Source: Streptomyces canus (GTDB taxonomy: Bacteria > Actinomycetota > Actinomycetes > Streptomycetales > Streptomycetaceae). Taken from it: a stretch of 64,000 nt of DNA. Positions 17,025 to 25,198 of this stretch are shown here, in pieces (position 1 is the first letter of the stretch; every line of letters begins with the position of its first letter). The stretch is taken from NCBI RefSeq assembly GCF_030815415.1, contig NZ_JAUSWW010000001.1, positions 8,804,001 through 8,868,000 on the forward strand. The letters run 5' to 3'. The position numbers were made by a program, and so were the translations under genes. Under the pieces are notes generated by a model. That model saw nothing but the letters and a program-made list of their open reading frames with translations, did no database searches and was not told where the DNA came from.

Positions 17025-18176
17025 ATGAGACGCACCAGATTCACCCGTGCCGCCCTGGCCGTGCTGCTCACGCTCGGCGCCGGTCTCGCCGCGGGCACCA
17101 CCCCCGCCTCGGCCGGCGATTCCACCGCGAAGGCACCCGCCTCGGCCGGTCTCCTCACCGCCATGCAGCGCGACCTGAACCTCTCGAAGGCCGAGGCCGA
17201 GGAGAGGCTCGCCGCCGAGCGGCAGGCCACGGCCCTGGAGCCCAAGGTCCGCCGGGCCGCCGGGACTTCCTTCGGCGGCACCTGGTTCGACGCCACCGCC
17301 GCCCGGCTGACCGTCGGCCTCACCCCGGACGCGACGCCGGCGACCCTCCGGGACGTACGGGCCACGGGCGCCGCCGTCCGCACCGTCACGCACAGCGCGC
17401 GCGAACTGGCCGCCACCCAGGCGCGGCTCGACAAACTGCCCGCACCCGCGGGAGTGAGCAGCTGGCACGTGGACCCGAAGGCGAACACCGTCGTCGTGAA
17501 CGTCGTCGCGAGCGAGCGAGCCGACAACGATGTCCGGCGGTTCACGGCCCGGGCCCACCGCGCGGGCCCCGTCACCGTCCGGCACGTCTCCGCCGCACCC
17601 CAGACCCTTGCCGCCGGAACCGTCGGCGGTGACCCCTACTACACCGGCAACGTCCGCTGCTCCATAGGGTTCTCGGTGCACGGCGGGTTCATCACCGCCG
17701 GGCACTGCGGGCAGCCGTCCGCCGCCGTCTACGGATGGGACCGCAGCTACATCGGCAACTTCCAGGGCTCGTCCTTCCCGGAGAACGACTACGCCTGGGT
17801 CAACGTGGGCAGCGGCTGGTGGACGGTACCGGTCGTGCTCGGCTGGGGCACCGTCTCCGACCAGCTCGTACGCGGCTCGAACGTGGCACCGGTCGGCTCC
17901 TCGATCTGCCGCTCCGGTTCGACCACCCACTGGCACTGCGGCACGGTCCTCGCCATGAACGAGACCGTCAACTACAGCCAGGGCGCCGTGCGTCAGATGA
18001 CCAAGACCAGCGTCTGCGCCGAACCCGGTGACTCCGGCGGCTCGTTCATCAGCGGCGACCAGGCCCAGGGCGTCACCTCCGGCGGCTGGGGCAACTGCGG
18101 CAGCGGCGGCGAAACCTGGTTCCAGCCCGTCAACGAGATCCTCAACCGCTACGGCCTGACCCTGCACACCGCCTGA
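17025..18176 (+). CDS. Streptogrisin-type secreted serine protease (S1 family) preproenzyme
   Basis: The 383-residue protein has a signal peptide (MRRTRFTRAALAVLLTLGAG, then AGTTPASA). A pro-domain of about 165 residues of the alpha-lytic type follows (LNLSKAEAEERLAAE, LTVGLTPDATPATL, WHVDPKANTVVVNV), then the mature protease from about GTVGGDPYY. The catalytic triad is visible: His227 (ITAGHC), Asp255 (ENDYAW), Ser337 (GDSGGS). Three Cys pairs are likely. The chymotrypsin-like fold acts outside the cell on proteins. A CebR-like palindrome lies upstream and a strong hairpin downstream. Confidence 0.92.
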   Translation: MRRTRFTRAALAVLLTLGAGLAAGTTPASAGDSTAKAPASAGLLTAMQRDLNLSKAEAEERLAAERQATALEPKVRRAAGTSFGGTWFDATAARLTVGLTPDATPATLRDVRATGAAVRTVTHSARELAATQARLDKLPAPAGVSSWHVDPKANTVVVNVVASERADNDVRRFTARAHRAGPVTVRHVSAAPQTLAAGTVGGDPYYTGNVRCSIGFSVHGGFITAGHCGQPSAAVYGWDRSYIGNFQGSSFPENDYAWVNVGSGWWTVPVVLGWGTVSDQLVRGSNVAPVGSSICRSGSTTHWHCGTVLAMNETVNYSQGAVRQMTKTSVCAEPGDSGGSFISGDQAQGVTSGGWGNCGSGGETWFQPVNEILNRYGLTLHTA

Positions 18177-18182
18177 CCCATG

Positions 18183-18208
18183 GGGCCCGGCCCCACCCGG
18201 CCGGGCCC
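18183..18208 (+). terminator. Hairpin after the protease gene
   Basis: A 10-bp perfect stem, GGGCCCGGCC (18183-18192) with GGCCGGGCCC (18199-18208), closes a 6-base loop. It begins 6 bp after the protease stop. Confidence 0.75.
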
Positions 18209-18209
18209 T

Positions 18210-18586
18210 CACGCGTCCCCACGCCCGAGTTGTCCGCCCGCTGCCGGTGGGCCGTCGCCCGGAGTCCGCCGTCGGCTCCGACGCGGCGAGCGATGATTCC
18301 GCGGTCCTGCCCCAGGAACTCGGTGGGCACTACCGGTGTGGCCAGGTCGGCAGGCTTACCGGCGATTGACCGCGGCCGAAGCAGACGGCGAGCCGGCGAC
18401 CAGCCGTCGATGATGCCCGCGACAGCTCAGGTCACCCCGCGACCGTGGTCGCAACGCCGCCACCGTCTCGGCCGTCCGCAGGTCGAAGCGGACGGTCACC
18501 CACACCGCCGCGGCCATGCCGCCGACCAGCGGTAGGGGGTCTCTACCTGCTGGCCCTCGAAGTCGGGTAAGTGAGCGTAACCATGT
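18210..18586. other. Non-coding stretch between protease and IS607 element
   Basis: I see no convincing gene in these 377 bp. Short minus-strand frames (for example VRFDLRTAETVAAL encoded near 18500) could be remnants of a lost gene. The last 30 bp before tnpA carry repeated GTGAG/GAGTGAG words that could belong to the element's left end. Confidence 0.4.
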
Positions 18587-20790
18587 ATGAGTGAGTGTCG
18601 TTGTCAGAGCGTGAATCTGACGGAATGGGCGAAGACGCAGGGCGTGCATCCGCAGACCGCGTATCGCTGGTTCCGTGAGGGGACGTTGCCGGTACCGGCT
18701 CAGCGGGTGGGGCCACGCACGATCTTGGTGAACATCGACGCGAACACCACGCCCGAGGCCATCGGCGGTCTGGGCCTGTATGCCCGCGTCTCCTCGCACG
18801 ATCAGAAGACCGATCTGGAACGCCAGGTCGCTCGGCTGTCGGCGTGGGCGGCGAAGGCCGGTCACCGAGTCGTTCGTGTTGAGGCGGAGATCGCTTCCGG
18901 GATGAACGGCTGCCGTTCCAAGGCCCGGCGTCTGCTGGCCGACTCGCAGGTGACCACCGTGGTGGTGGAGCACAAAGACCGGCTCGGCCGGATGAACGTC
19001 GAGCTTGTCGAGGCCGCCTTGTCCGCGGCGGGCCGTCGCCTGCTGGTGCTGGATGACGGCGAGGTTGAGGACGACCTGGTGCGCGACATGGTGGAGGTGC
19101 TGACGTCGTTCTGCGCCCGCCTGTATGGCCGCCGCTCGGCGAAGAACCGGGCGAAGGCCGCGCTGGAGGCCGCCGAACGTGGCTGACCTGCGCCCGATTG
19201 ATCCGCCGTTCGTTGCTCTCGGGCCGTCCGGCGTCGCGGTCCGTACCCGGCTCAAGGCGATCACGGCCGAGGACGAGAAGGTGCTCAGGCTGGTCGGTGA
19301 CCACTTGGGGACGCTGGCCGGGCGTGACCTCAAGGCCCGCTGTGCGGCCGGTCTGGAGCACGACACCGACCAGTGGGCGGAGCGGAAGCGCATCCTGACG
19401 CAAGAGGCGTCGTCCCGCTGGGCCGGGAGCATCACGAAGGCCACCCACGACCAGTGGGCGCTGTCCCGCCGCGCCCAACTCGCCCACATCCAGAACCTGG
19501 AGGCCGGTGTCCGTACGATTGCGCACCGGCTGTCCCTCCCGGTCGGGGAGAAGGGCACAAAGCGGGCGCCGGGCGGATACCGCACGAAGCAGGAGTGGTT
19601 CGCCAAGTCCCGCCGCCTGCACTTGCTTGAGGACCGGCTGATTGCTGAGCGGGCCGACCGTGGGGCCGGGCGCGTCCGGGTAGCACGCGGCGGTGAACGC
19701 CTGCTTGGCACCCGGCACAATCTCACGGCCGCGAACCTGACCGAGGCCCGATGGCGTGAGCGTTGGGAGGCCGAGCGCCGGTTTCTCCAGGCGGACGGCG
19801 AGTCGGGGAAGCGGTTCGGGAACGAGACGATCCGCGTCACCCCTGACGGGGAGGTCAGCATCAAGCTGCCCGCCCCGCTGGCTCATCTGGCCAACGCCCC
19901 ACGCGGCCGGTACGTCTTCACTGGCACCGTGGTGTTCCACCACCGGGGCGACGAATGGGCCGACCGCGTCACCGGCGACCGGGCGGTCGCCTACCGCATC
20001 CACGAAGACGTGCAGCGCGGGCGCTGGTACCTGACTGCCTCCTGGTCCATTCCACCGGTCAAGACCGTTCCCCTGGCGCAGGCCCGCGCCGCAGGGCTGA
20101 TCGGCGTGGACACCAACGCCGACCACCTGGCCGCCTGGCGGCTCGACCAGCATGGCAACCCGTGCGGTGAGCCCCGAAGGTTCTTCTTCACCTTGTCCGG
20201 CACCGCCGATCACCGTGACGCGCAGGTCCGGCACGCCCTCATCCGACTCCTGCACTGGGCAGCCCGGCGCCAACTCGCCATCGGCATCGAAGACCTGGAC
20301 TTCAGCGCGGAGAAGACCAGGGAGAAGCACGGCCGCCGCAAGCGGTTCCGCAAGCTGATCTCCGGCATGCCCGTGAGCAAGCTACGCGCCCGGCTCGTCA
20401 GCATGGCCGCCGAACTCGGCTTGACGATCGTCGCCGTGGACCCCGCCTACACCTCGATGTGGGGCGCCAAGCACTGGCAAAAGCCCCTCACCAGCAACAC
20501 CAGGAAGACCACCCGCCACGACGCGGCAGCCGTGGCGATCGGCAGGCGCGCCCTGGGGCACCCGATCCGGCGACGGACGGCACCGCCCCCGCACGACCAG
20601 AGCGATCGTGCGGGGCATCGGACCGTCCAGGCCCGACCGGGCGTCTCAGGGCGTGAGGAAATCCGCCCCTCCGTCCCCGGACAACGGGCACGACCCGTTG
20701 CGCCGCACGTGAGAGCGAAAGCGGGGGACCAGTGTGCCCAACACCGTTCGGGGCACGCGGCTGAGCACGGGTTCTGGCAACAGGACTCAC
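18550..20790 (+). mobile_element. IS607-type insertion element (tnpA + tnpB)
   Basis: A serine-recombinase tnpA overlaps a tnpB, the gene pair that defines IS607-family elements. These elements move by serine recombination, have no terminal inverted repeats and make no target duplications, so the ends given here are estimates. The left end probably lies shortly before tnpA. The right end probably lies near the LacI stop at 20787, because the tnpB frame runs into it. Confidence 0.6.
18587..19186 (+). CDS. tnpA: IS607-family serine recombinase TnpA
   Basis: The 199-residue protein has an N-terminal MerR-like helix-turn-helix (LTEWAKTQGVHPQTAYRWFREG, residues about 11-32). A small serine-recombinase catalytic domain follows: YARVSSHDQ, with Ser69 as nucleophile, then TDLERQVARLSAWA and VVVEHKDRLGRMNVEL. 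This is the usual reversed order (DNA-binding first) and usual size for IS607 TnpA, which cuts and joins DNA through a 5'-phosphoserine. Its stop overlaps tnpB by 8 bp. It looks intact. Confidence 0.92.
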   Translation: MSECRCQSVNLTEWAKTQGVHPQTAYRWFREGTLPVPAQRVGPRTILVNIDANTTPEAIGGLGLYARVSSHDQKTDLERQVARLSAWAAKAGHRVVRVEAEIASGMNGCRSKARRLLADSQVTTVVVEHKDRLGRMNVELVEAALSAAGRRLLVLDDGEVEDDLVRDMVEVLTSFCARLYGRRSAKNRAKAALEAAERG

Positions 20791-20807
20791 TCCCGCTCAG
20801 TCTTTAG
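19179..20807 (+). CDS. tnpB: TnpB-like RuvC nuclease without zinc finger
   Basis: The start is the GTG at 19179, giving 542 residues. RuvC-type acidic residues are visible: Asp311 (IGVDTNADH), Glu371 (GIEDLDFS) and Asp448 (TRHDAAAVAIG). A Lys/Arg-rich helix (KLRARLVSMAAELG) precedes VDPAYTSMWG, as in TnpB. Normal TnpB has a four-Cys zinc finger between VDPxYTS and the last RuvC motif; here that interval is about 22 residues with no Cys. The last 80 or so residues are low-complexity and the stop lies 21 bp inside the convergent lacI gene, so the natural C-terminus or guide-RNA region may lie there. Related TnpB proteins are RNA-guided nucleases; activity of this variant is unproven. Confidence 0.8.
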   Translation: MADLRPIDPPFVALGPSGVAVRTRLKAITAEDEKVLRLVGDHLGTLAGRDLKARCAAGLEHDTDQWAERKRILTQEASSRWAGSITKATHDQWALSRRAQLAHIQNLEAGVRTIAHRLSLPVGEKGTKRAPGGYRTKQEWFAKSRRLHLLEDRLIAERADRGAGRVRVARGGERLLGTRHNLTAANLTEARWRERWEAERRFLQADGESGKRFGNETIRVTPDGEVSIKLPAPLAHLANAPRGRYVFTGTVVFHHRGDEWADRVTGDRAVAYRIHEDVQRGRWYLTASWSIPPVKTVPLAQARAAGLIGVDTNADHLAAWRLDQHGNPCGEPRRFFFTLSGTADHRDAQVRHALIRLLHWAARRQLAIGIEDLDFSAEKTREKHGRRKRFRKLISGMPVSKLRARLVSMAAELGLTIVAVDPAYTSMWGAKHWQKPLTSNTRKTTRHDAAAVAIGRRALGHPIRRRTAPPPHDQSDRAGHRTVQARPGVSGREEIRPSVPGQRARPVAPHVRAKAGDQCAQHRSGHAAEHGFWQQDSLPLSL

Positions 20808-21845
20808 GAACGGTGCGGTGCTCTGTCTGAGGATCAGTCGGGTCGGGACCAGGTCGGTGCCCGGCCCGGAGCCGTCGCGGGTGCGGATCTGCTGGAGTGC
20901 CTTCTGCACACAGCGGTGGCCCACTTCGGCGAAGTCCTGGTGGACGGTGGTCAGGGGCGGCACGAAGAACGCGGCCTCGGGGATGTCGTCGAAGCCGACC
21001 ACGCTGATGTCTTCGGGGACGGCGCGGCCACGCTCGTGGAAGGCGCGCAACAGGCCCAGCGCCATCTGGTCGTTGGCCGCGAACACGGCCGTGCAGTCGG
21101 GCTGTTCGGCGAGCGCGAGGCCGGCCGTGTACCCCGACTCGGCCGACCAGTCGCCGTGCAGCGGCGGGGGTACCGCACGTCCGGCCTCCGTCAGGACCTC
21201 GCGCCATGCCTGGGTCCGGCGCTGACCCGAGAAGGAGGTCCGCGGACCGGTGACATGCCATACGGTGCGATGGCCCAGGTCGAGCAGATGTTCCACGGCC
21301 TGGCGCGCACCGTCCGCCTGGTCGGTGTCGACCACGGTGTAGCGGTCGCCGGCGTCGGAGTCCACGACCACGGCGTGGACGCCGGGCGGGAGCTGGACGG
21401 TGCCGGCGTCGAGGAGACGGATCTCCATGATGACGATGACGGCGTCGACGGCCAGCTCGCCCATGCGTGTGAAGGCGCCCAGCACATTGTCCTGCGTCGG
21501 GACGTGGATGGGGATCAGGGTGATCGCGTAGCCCTCGGCCGCGGCGTGGGTCGCGATCGCCTCCACGGTACGGCTGTTGCCGGTGGAGGAGAGGCTGAAG
21601 AGGATCACGCCGATGGTGTTGAACTGGCCGTAACGCAGGGCGCGGGCCGCGCTGTTGGGCCGGTAGCCCAGCTCCCGCATCGCCGCGAGCACCTGCTCCC
21701 GCGTCGAGTCGATCACCCCGGGCTGGCCGTTGGCGACCCGCGAGACCGTCTGGGACGAGACGCCCGCGAGCTGGGCGACGTCGGCCATGGACACCCGCTG
21801 TTTACGGCGTCCGCCGGGCACGTCGGAGCCACCCCGTTCCACCAC
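20787..21845 (-). CDS. LacI-family transcriptional regulator
   Basis: The 352-residue protein has the LacI helix-turn-helix (SMADVAQLAGVSSQTVSRVANG, hinge helix RPNSAARALR) and a periplasmic-binding-like sensor (TIGVILFSLSSTGN, AVFAANDQMALGLLRAFHERG, DISVVGFDDIPEAAFFVPPLTTV). The start is GTG with AGGAGG 5 bp upstream. It is divergent from the GH5 gene, whose promoter region carries a perfect 18-bp palindrome, so it most likely represses that gene and itself until a sugar binds. The final codons overlap the end of the tnpB frame on the other strand. Confidence 0.9.
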   Translation of the reverse strand: MVERGGSDVPGGRRKQRVSMADVAQLAGVSSQTVSRVANGQPGVIDSTREQVLAAMRELGYRPNSAARALRYGQFNTIGVILFSLSSTGNSRTVEAIATHAAAEGYAITLIPIHVPTQDNVLGAFTRMGELAVDAVIVIMEIRLLDAGTVQLPPGVHAVVVDSDAGDRYTVVDTDQADGARQAVEHLLDLGHRTVWHVTGPRTSFSGQRRTQAWREVLTEAGRAVPPPLHGDWSAESGYTAGLALAEQPDCTAVFAANDQMALGLLRAFHERGRAVPEDISVVGFDDIPEAAFFVPPLTTVHQDFAEVGHRCVQKALQQIRTRDGSGPGTDLVPTRLILRQSTAPFLKTERE

Positions 21846-21911
21846 TGATGCCTCCTTCGATCGGATGTGAGCGCGGTTGCGCGGCGCATCGGATGTTACG
21901 TGTGGGAAACC

Positions 21912-21940
21912 TTGACGGCTGCTGGAGCGGATGTCACGAT
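21912..21940 (+). promoter_or_regulatory. Probable promoter of the GH5 gene
   Basis: TTGACG (21912-21917) and CACGAT (21935-21940) are separated by 17 bp, a fair vegetative-type promoter. Transcription would begin just before the palindromic operator. Confidence 0.45.
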
Positions 21941-21951
21941 TCCGGCGCCGT

Positions 21952-21969
21952 CATGTTTACGTAAACATG
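21952..21969. promoter_or_regulatory. Perfect 18-bp LacI-type operator
   Basis: CATGTTTACGTAAACATG is perfectly palindromic with a central CG step, like many LacI-family operators. It lies 24 bp before the GH5 start and just after the likely promoter, where a bound repressor would block transcription. The divergent LacI regulator is the obvious candidate to bind it. Confidence 0.8.
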
Positions 21970-21993
21970 CTGTCGTCCTGGAAGGGCACGTCG

Positions 21994-23049
21994 ATGCGCA
22001 AGACCCCTGTCAGTACACGCCTCACCCCTCGACTGCGCGCCACCTTCGCGGCGGTCGCGGTCGCCGCCGTGACCGGCGCCACCCTGGCGGGCAGCCCGGC
22101 CTCCGCCGCGCCGAGCACCGACACCACCCAGTTCAAGGGCGTCAACTGGGCCGACCCCCGCGACAACTTCGCCGACGACCTGCTCCAGTTGTCCGGCCTG
22201 TCGACCTCGGACAGCTACCGGGAGACGTACACCAAGTCGAGCCGGATCATCGCGGCGTTCCGCGCGAACCTCGGCGCCAACACCGTCCGGCTGCCGATCA
22301 ACCCGTACACCGTCAACGGCGCGTACTGGAAGTCGTACCGCGGTGTCATCGACGCGGCGACCGCGCAGGGCTTCAAGGTCATCGTGTCCTACTGGGAGGG
22401 CACGGGGGAGCGCAAGGACGGCTACATCGACGACACCGCCACCTACTGGCCCATGTGGGACACCGTGGTGAAGGCGTACAAGAACAACTCGAAGGTCTAC
22501 TTCGAGCCGATGAACGAGCCGCACGGCTACACCGACACCGAGTGGGCCGACATAGCGGCGAAGTGGCTCCAGACCTACTCGAAGGTGCCGCGCAACCGGG
22601 TCTTCGTCAGCGGCGCCGGCTACAACGACCACGTCACCTCGGTCTGCGCCGACCCGCGCCTCAAGGGCACGTACCTGTCGCTGCACCACTACGGCTTCTG
22701 GAAGTCGTACGCCACCTACGACGAGTGGGTCGCCGACCTCAAGGTGCGTATCGGTGACTGCGCGAACCGGACCGTCGCGGACGAGTTCGGTGCCCCGATG
22801 ACGACCGGCCTGAACTACGACGTGCCGACCCCGGACGACAACTACGTCAACTTCATCCAGGCCGTCACCGACACCTTCCGCGAGCTGAAGATGGGCTCCG
22901 TGTACTGGCCGGGGCTGCGCACCGACGACACGTACTCGATCCAGAAGCTGACCGGCGACCCGGCCAAGCCCTGGCTCGCCACCACCAACCAGTCCGGCGC
23001 GGACCGCCTCGCCTGGGCGTGGGGCCGCGGCAAGCCCGTCCAGGACTGA
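21994..23049 (+). CDS. Secreted glycoside hydrolase family 5 (cellulase-like)
   Basis: The 351-residue protein has a signal peptide (RLRATFAAVAVAAVTGATLAG, then SPASAA) and one GH5 (beta/alpha)8 domain with no carbohydrate-binding module. FKGVNWADPRDNF begins the domain. The acid/base is Glu175 in FEPMNEPHG, His in LHHYGFWK lines the site, and the nucleophile is Glu264 in VADEFGAP. It should hydrolyse beta-linked glucans or mannans outside the cell; the exact substrate is not predictable. ATG 21994 has GAAGGG upstream and is the only start that leaves a clean signal peptide. Regulation by the divergent LacI through the palindrome is likely. Confidence 0.88.
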   Translation: MRKTPVSTRLTPRLRATFAAVAVAAVTGATLAGSPASAAPSTDTTQFKGVNWADPRDNFADDLLQLSGLSTSDSYRETYTKSSRIIAAFRANLGANTVRLPINPYTVNGAYWKSYRGVIDAATAQGFKVIVSYWEGTGERKDGYIDDTATYWPMWDTVVKAYKNNSKVYFEPMNEPHGYTDTEWADIAAKWLQTYSKVPRNRVFVSGAGYNDHVTSVCADPRLKGTYLSLHHYGFWKSYATYDEWVADLKVRIGDCANRTVADEFGAPMTTGLNYDVPTPDDNYVNFIQAVTDTFRELKMGSVYWPGLRTDDTYSIQKLTGDPAKPWLATTNQSGADRLAWAWGRGKPVQD

Positions 23050-23064
23050 CCCTCTCCCATCTGT

Positions 23065-23096
23065 TCGGCCGCGGTGCGCGCTCGCACCGCGGCCGA
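23065..23096 (+). terminator. GC-rich hairpin after GH5
   Basis: A 14-bp perfect stem (TCGGCCGCGGTGCG at 23065-23078, complement at 23083-23096) surrounds the loop CGCT. It is 15 bp after the GH5 stop and before the end of the convergent CGNR gene. Confidence 0.8.
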
Positions 23097-23123
23097 CGGT
23101 TGTCCGGTACCCGTTCGGTACCC

Positions 23124-23642
23124 CTAGGCGGCGCGGGCCCGGTGGCGGCGGACCGCGTCGCGGTTGGCGCAGCGCGGGGAGCAGTAGCGCTGTCTGCCCG
23201 TGCGTGAGGTGTCGGCGAAGACCGTGGTGCACTCCGTCACGGCGCAGCGCCTGAGACGGTGCACGCCGCGTCCCGTCAGGTGGAGGGCGGTGCCCACGGC
23301 GATCAGGGAGAACAGCACGCCGCTGAGCGGCTGTCCCTCGTCGCGGTAGTGCAGATGCCAGCCGGAGCCCACGTGGTCGGTCATCCGCGGGTAGGCGGCG
23401 GCCGCGGCCAGCATCCCGTTGACCAGCTCGGCGCGCTCGTGCTCGTCCGTGGTGTCGACGACCTTCTCCCACGTGTCCAGCACGACCGCCGTGCGCTCCA
23501 GATCCTCCGGCGTGGCCGGGCCCTCCACCACCAGCCCGGCGGCGCGGCAGCGGTCGGCGAGCTCCTCGGCGCTCGCCGGGCGGCGGTTGGCCAGGTCGGC
23601 GGCCAGCTTCACGGCATCCTCGCCGTAAGGGTTGAGGTGCAT
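23124..23642 (-). CDS. CGNR zinc-finger (ABATE domain) putative regulator
   Basis: The 172-residue protein has an N-terminal ABATE-type helical region (DAVKLAADLANRRPASAEELA) and a C-terminal CGNR zinc finger: RRCAVTECTTVFAD, then YCSPRCANRDAVRRHRAR with four Cys. Family members are presumed stress-linked transcription regulators, with ligand unknown. It is divergent from a GNAT acetyltransferase with only 20 bp between the starts, so the pair probably share control. Confidence 0.85.
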   Translation of the reverse strand: MHLNPYGEDAVKLAADLANRRPASAEELADRCRAAGLVVEGPATPEDLERTAVVLDTWEKVVDTTDEHERAELVNGMLAAAAAYPRMTDHVGSGWHLHYRDEGQPLSGVLFSLIAVGTALHLTGRGVHRLRRCAVTECTTVFADTSRTGRQRYCSPRCANRDAVRRHRARAA

Positions 23643-23662
23643 AAGGTCATTACATCAGGGTC

Positions 23663-24184
23663 ATGGTCATGGAACAACGCACCGGACCCCGATCCGACGT
23701 ACGGCAGGCCGTAACCGATGTACGGCAGGCCGTGGAGTACGACCTCGTCGAACTCGTCCGCCTGCGGACGCTGCTGTTCGAGCACCTCGGAGGCGACTTC
23801 TTCGACCCCGCGACCACGGACGACGGCTGGCTGGACGCCCTGGCCGTGGTGCTCAAGGAGCAGCTGACCGCGGACGGCGTACGCATCCTCGTCGTGGACG
23901 GCACCGACGGAGGCCTCGCCGCCTGCGGCATCGGCACCATCGAGCAACGGCTGCCAGGACCGCACCTGCACAACGGCCGGATCGGGCAGGTCATCGGCGT
24001 GATCACCGACCCCGCGCACCGGCGGCGCGGGCACAGCCGCGCGATCATGCGAGGCCTGCTCAGCTGGTTCCGGGACCGCGAGGTCGCACGCGTCGACCTG
24101 TACGCCTCCGCGGAGGGCGAACCGCTCTACCGCGAGCTCGGCTTCACCCCGCACCCCGACCCCGCCCTGTACCGGCGCCCGTGA
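23663..24184 (+). CDS. GNAT-family N-acetyltransferase
   Basis: The 173-residue protein has the acetyl-CoA binding motif region IGQVIGVITDPAHRRRGHSRAIMRGL (Q/RxxGxG/A-like RRRGHS) and the C-terminal signature VDLYASAEGEPLYRELGFTPH. The substrate is unknown. The N-terminus contains an exact heptapeptide-scale duplication (DVRQAVT/DVRQAVE) encoded by a 21-bp tandem repeat at 23696-23737. Two nearby ATGs (23663, 23669) are possible starts. Its stop is 19 bp from the convergent btuF-like gene. Confidence 0.85.
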   Translation: MVMEQRTGPRSDVRQAVTDVRQAVEYDLVELVRLRTLLFEHLGGDFFDPATTDDGWLDALAVVLKEQLTADGVRILVVDGTDGGLAACGIGTIEQRLPGPHLHNGRIGQVIGVITDPAHRRRGHSRAIMRGLLSWFRDREVARVDLYASAEGEPLYRELGFTPHPDPALYRRP

Positions 24185-24203
24185 GACGCCATTCCCTGGT
24201 CGG

Positions 24204-25190
24204 TCACCCGGCCGTCCGGAGGTACGCGCCGAGCCGGGCGATCGCCGAGGGATTGCGGGGGCTCTCGACCAGGTCGACGTAGTCGAGCGTGAAGATCCGC
24301 CGGTGCTTGACGGCGGAGACGTTGCGCAGGGGGGCGTAGGAGAGCAGGAACCTCTTCTTCTGCTCCGCGCTGACGTCGCCGTAGTCGCAGATCACGATGG
24401 TGTCGGGGTTGCGCTCCACCACGCTCTCCCAGCCGACCGTGGTCCAGGAGTCCCGCACATCGTGCATGACGTTGACGCCGCCGGCCTCGCTGATGATCTG
24501 GTCGGGGGCGGCGTAGCGGCCGGAGGTGAAGGGCTGGTCCTGGCCGCTGTCGTAGAGGAACACCGTCGGCTTCTTCGCCGGAGCCTGGGCATGGACGTCG
24601 GCGATCTCCTTCTTGAACCCGGAGATCAGCGTGGCCGCGCGTTTCTCGACGCCGAACAGTTTCCCGAGGTTGGTGAGGTCGGTGTAGAGGGCCTCCAGCG
24701 GCGGCATGATGCCGCGCGAGGTCTTCGTCCGGTCGTTGCGGCAGGACTCGGTGAGGATGTACGAGGGGATGCCGAGCTTCTTCAGGGCGTCGGGGGTGAA
24801 GCCGGCGTCTTCGCGGAAGCCGTAGTTCCAGCCCGCGAAGACCATGTCGCCGCGGGCGTCGAGGACGTTCTCCTTGGTGAGCTGGTCCTTGGAGAGCCAC
24901 GGGACCTTGTCGTAGCCGTCCTTCCAGGGGACGCCGCTGAGGTCGCCCTTGTCGTCGGGCATGGCGAACCCGGCCATCCGGTCCTCCAGGCCGAGCGCGA
25001 ACATCAGCTCGGTGATCCCGACGTCGTTGGTGACGACACGCTCGGGGACCTTGTCGAACGTCACCTTCTTGCCGCAGTTGGTGAGGGTGACCGAGGACGA
25101 CCCGGGACCCTTCGGCGTCGTCTCGACCGACGCACCGCATCCGGTGGCGGTCGCGGCGAGACACAGGGCGGCGGCGAGCAGTTTGCGCAT
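24204..25190 (-). CDS. btuF: Cobalamin-type ABC transporter substrate-binding lipoprotein
   Basis: The 328-residue lipoprotein (lipobox ATATGC, signal MRKLLAAALCLAA) has the periplasmic-binding fold used for iron complexes or B12. Features: VTFDKVPERVVTNDVGITELMFALG, DMVFAGWNYGF, PDQIISEAGGVNV, NPDTIVICDYG. ATG 25190 has GAGGA 6 bp upstream; a GTG at 25202 overlapping the ATPase stop is the alternative. On family alone it could be a siderophore receptor, but the operon lies behind a cobalamin riboswitch, so B12 or a related corrinoid is the better guess. Confidence 0.75.
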   Translation of the reverse strand: MRKLLAAALCLAATATGCGASVETTPKGPGSSSVTLTNCGKKVTFDKVPERVVTNDVGITELMFALGLEDRMAGFAMPDDKGDLSGVPWKDGYDKVPWLSKDQLTKENVLDARGDMVFAGWNYGFREDAGFTPDALKKLGIPSYILTESCRNDRTKTSRGIMPPLEALYTDLTNLGKLFGVEKRAATLISGFKKEIADVHAQAPAKKPTVFLYDSGQDQPFTSGRYAAPDQIISEAGGVNVMHDVRDSWTTVGWESVVERNPDTIVICDYGDVSAEQKKRFLLSYAPLRNVSAVKHRRIFTLDYVDLVESPRNPSAIARLGAYLRTAG

Positions 25191-25198
25191 GGGGGTCC

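Noticed and set aside
23696..23737. 21-bp duplication in the GNAT gene as a regulatory repeat
   Set aside because: It lies inside the coding frame and simply repeats DVRQAV; more likely a slippage duplication.
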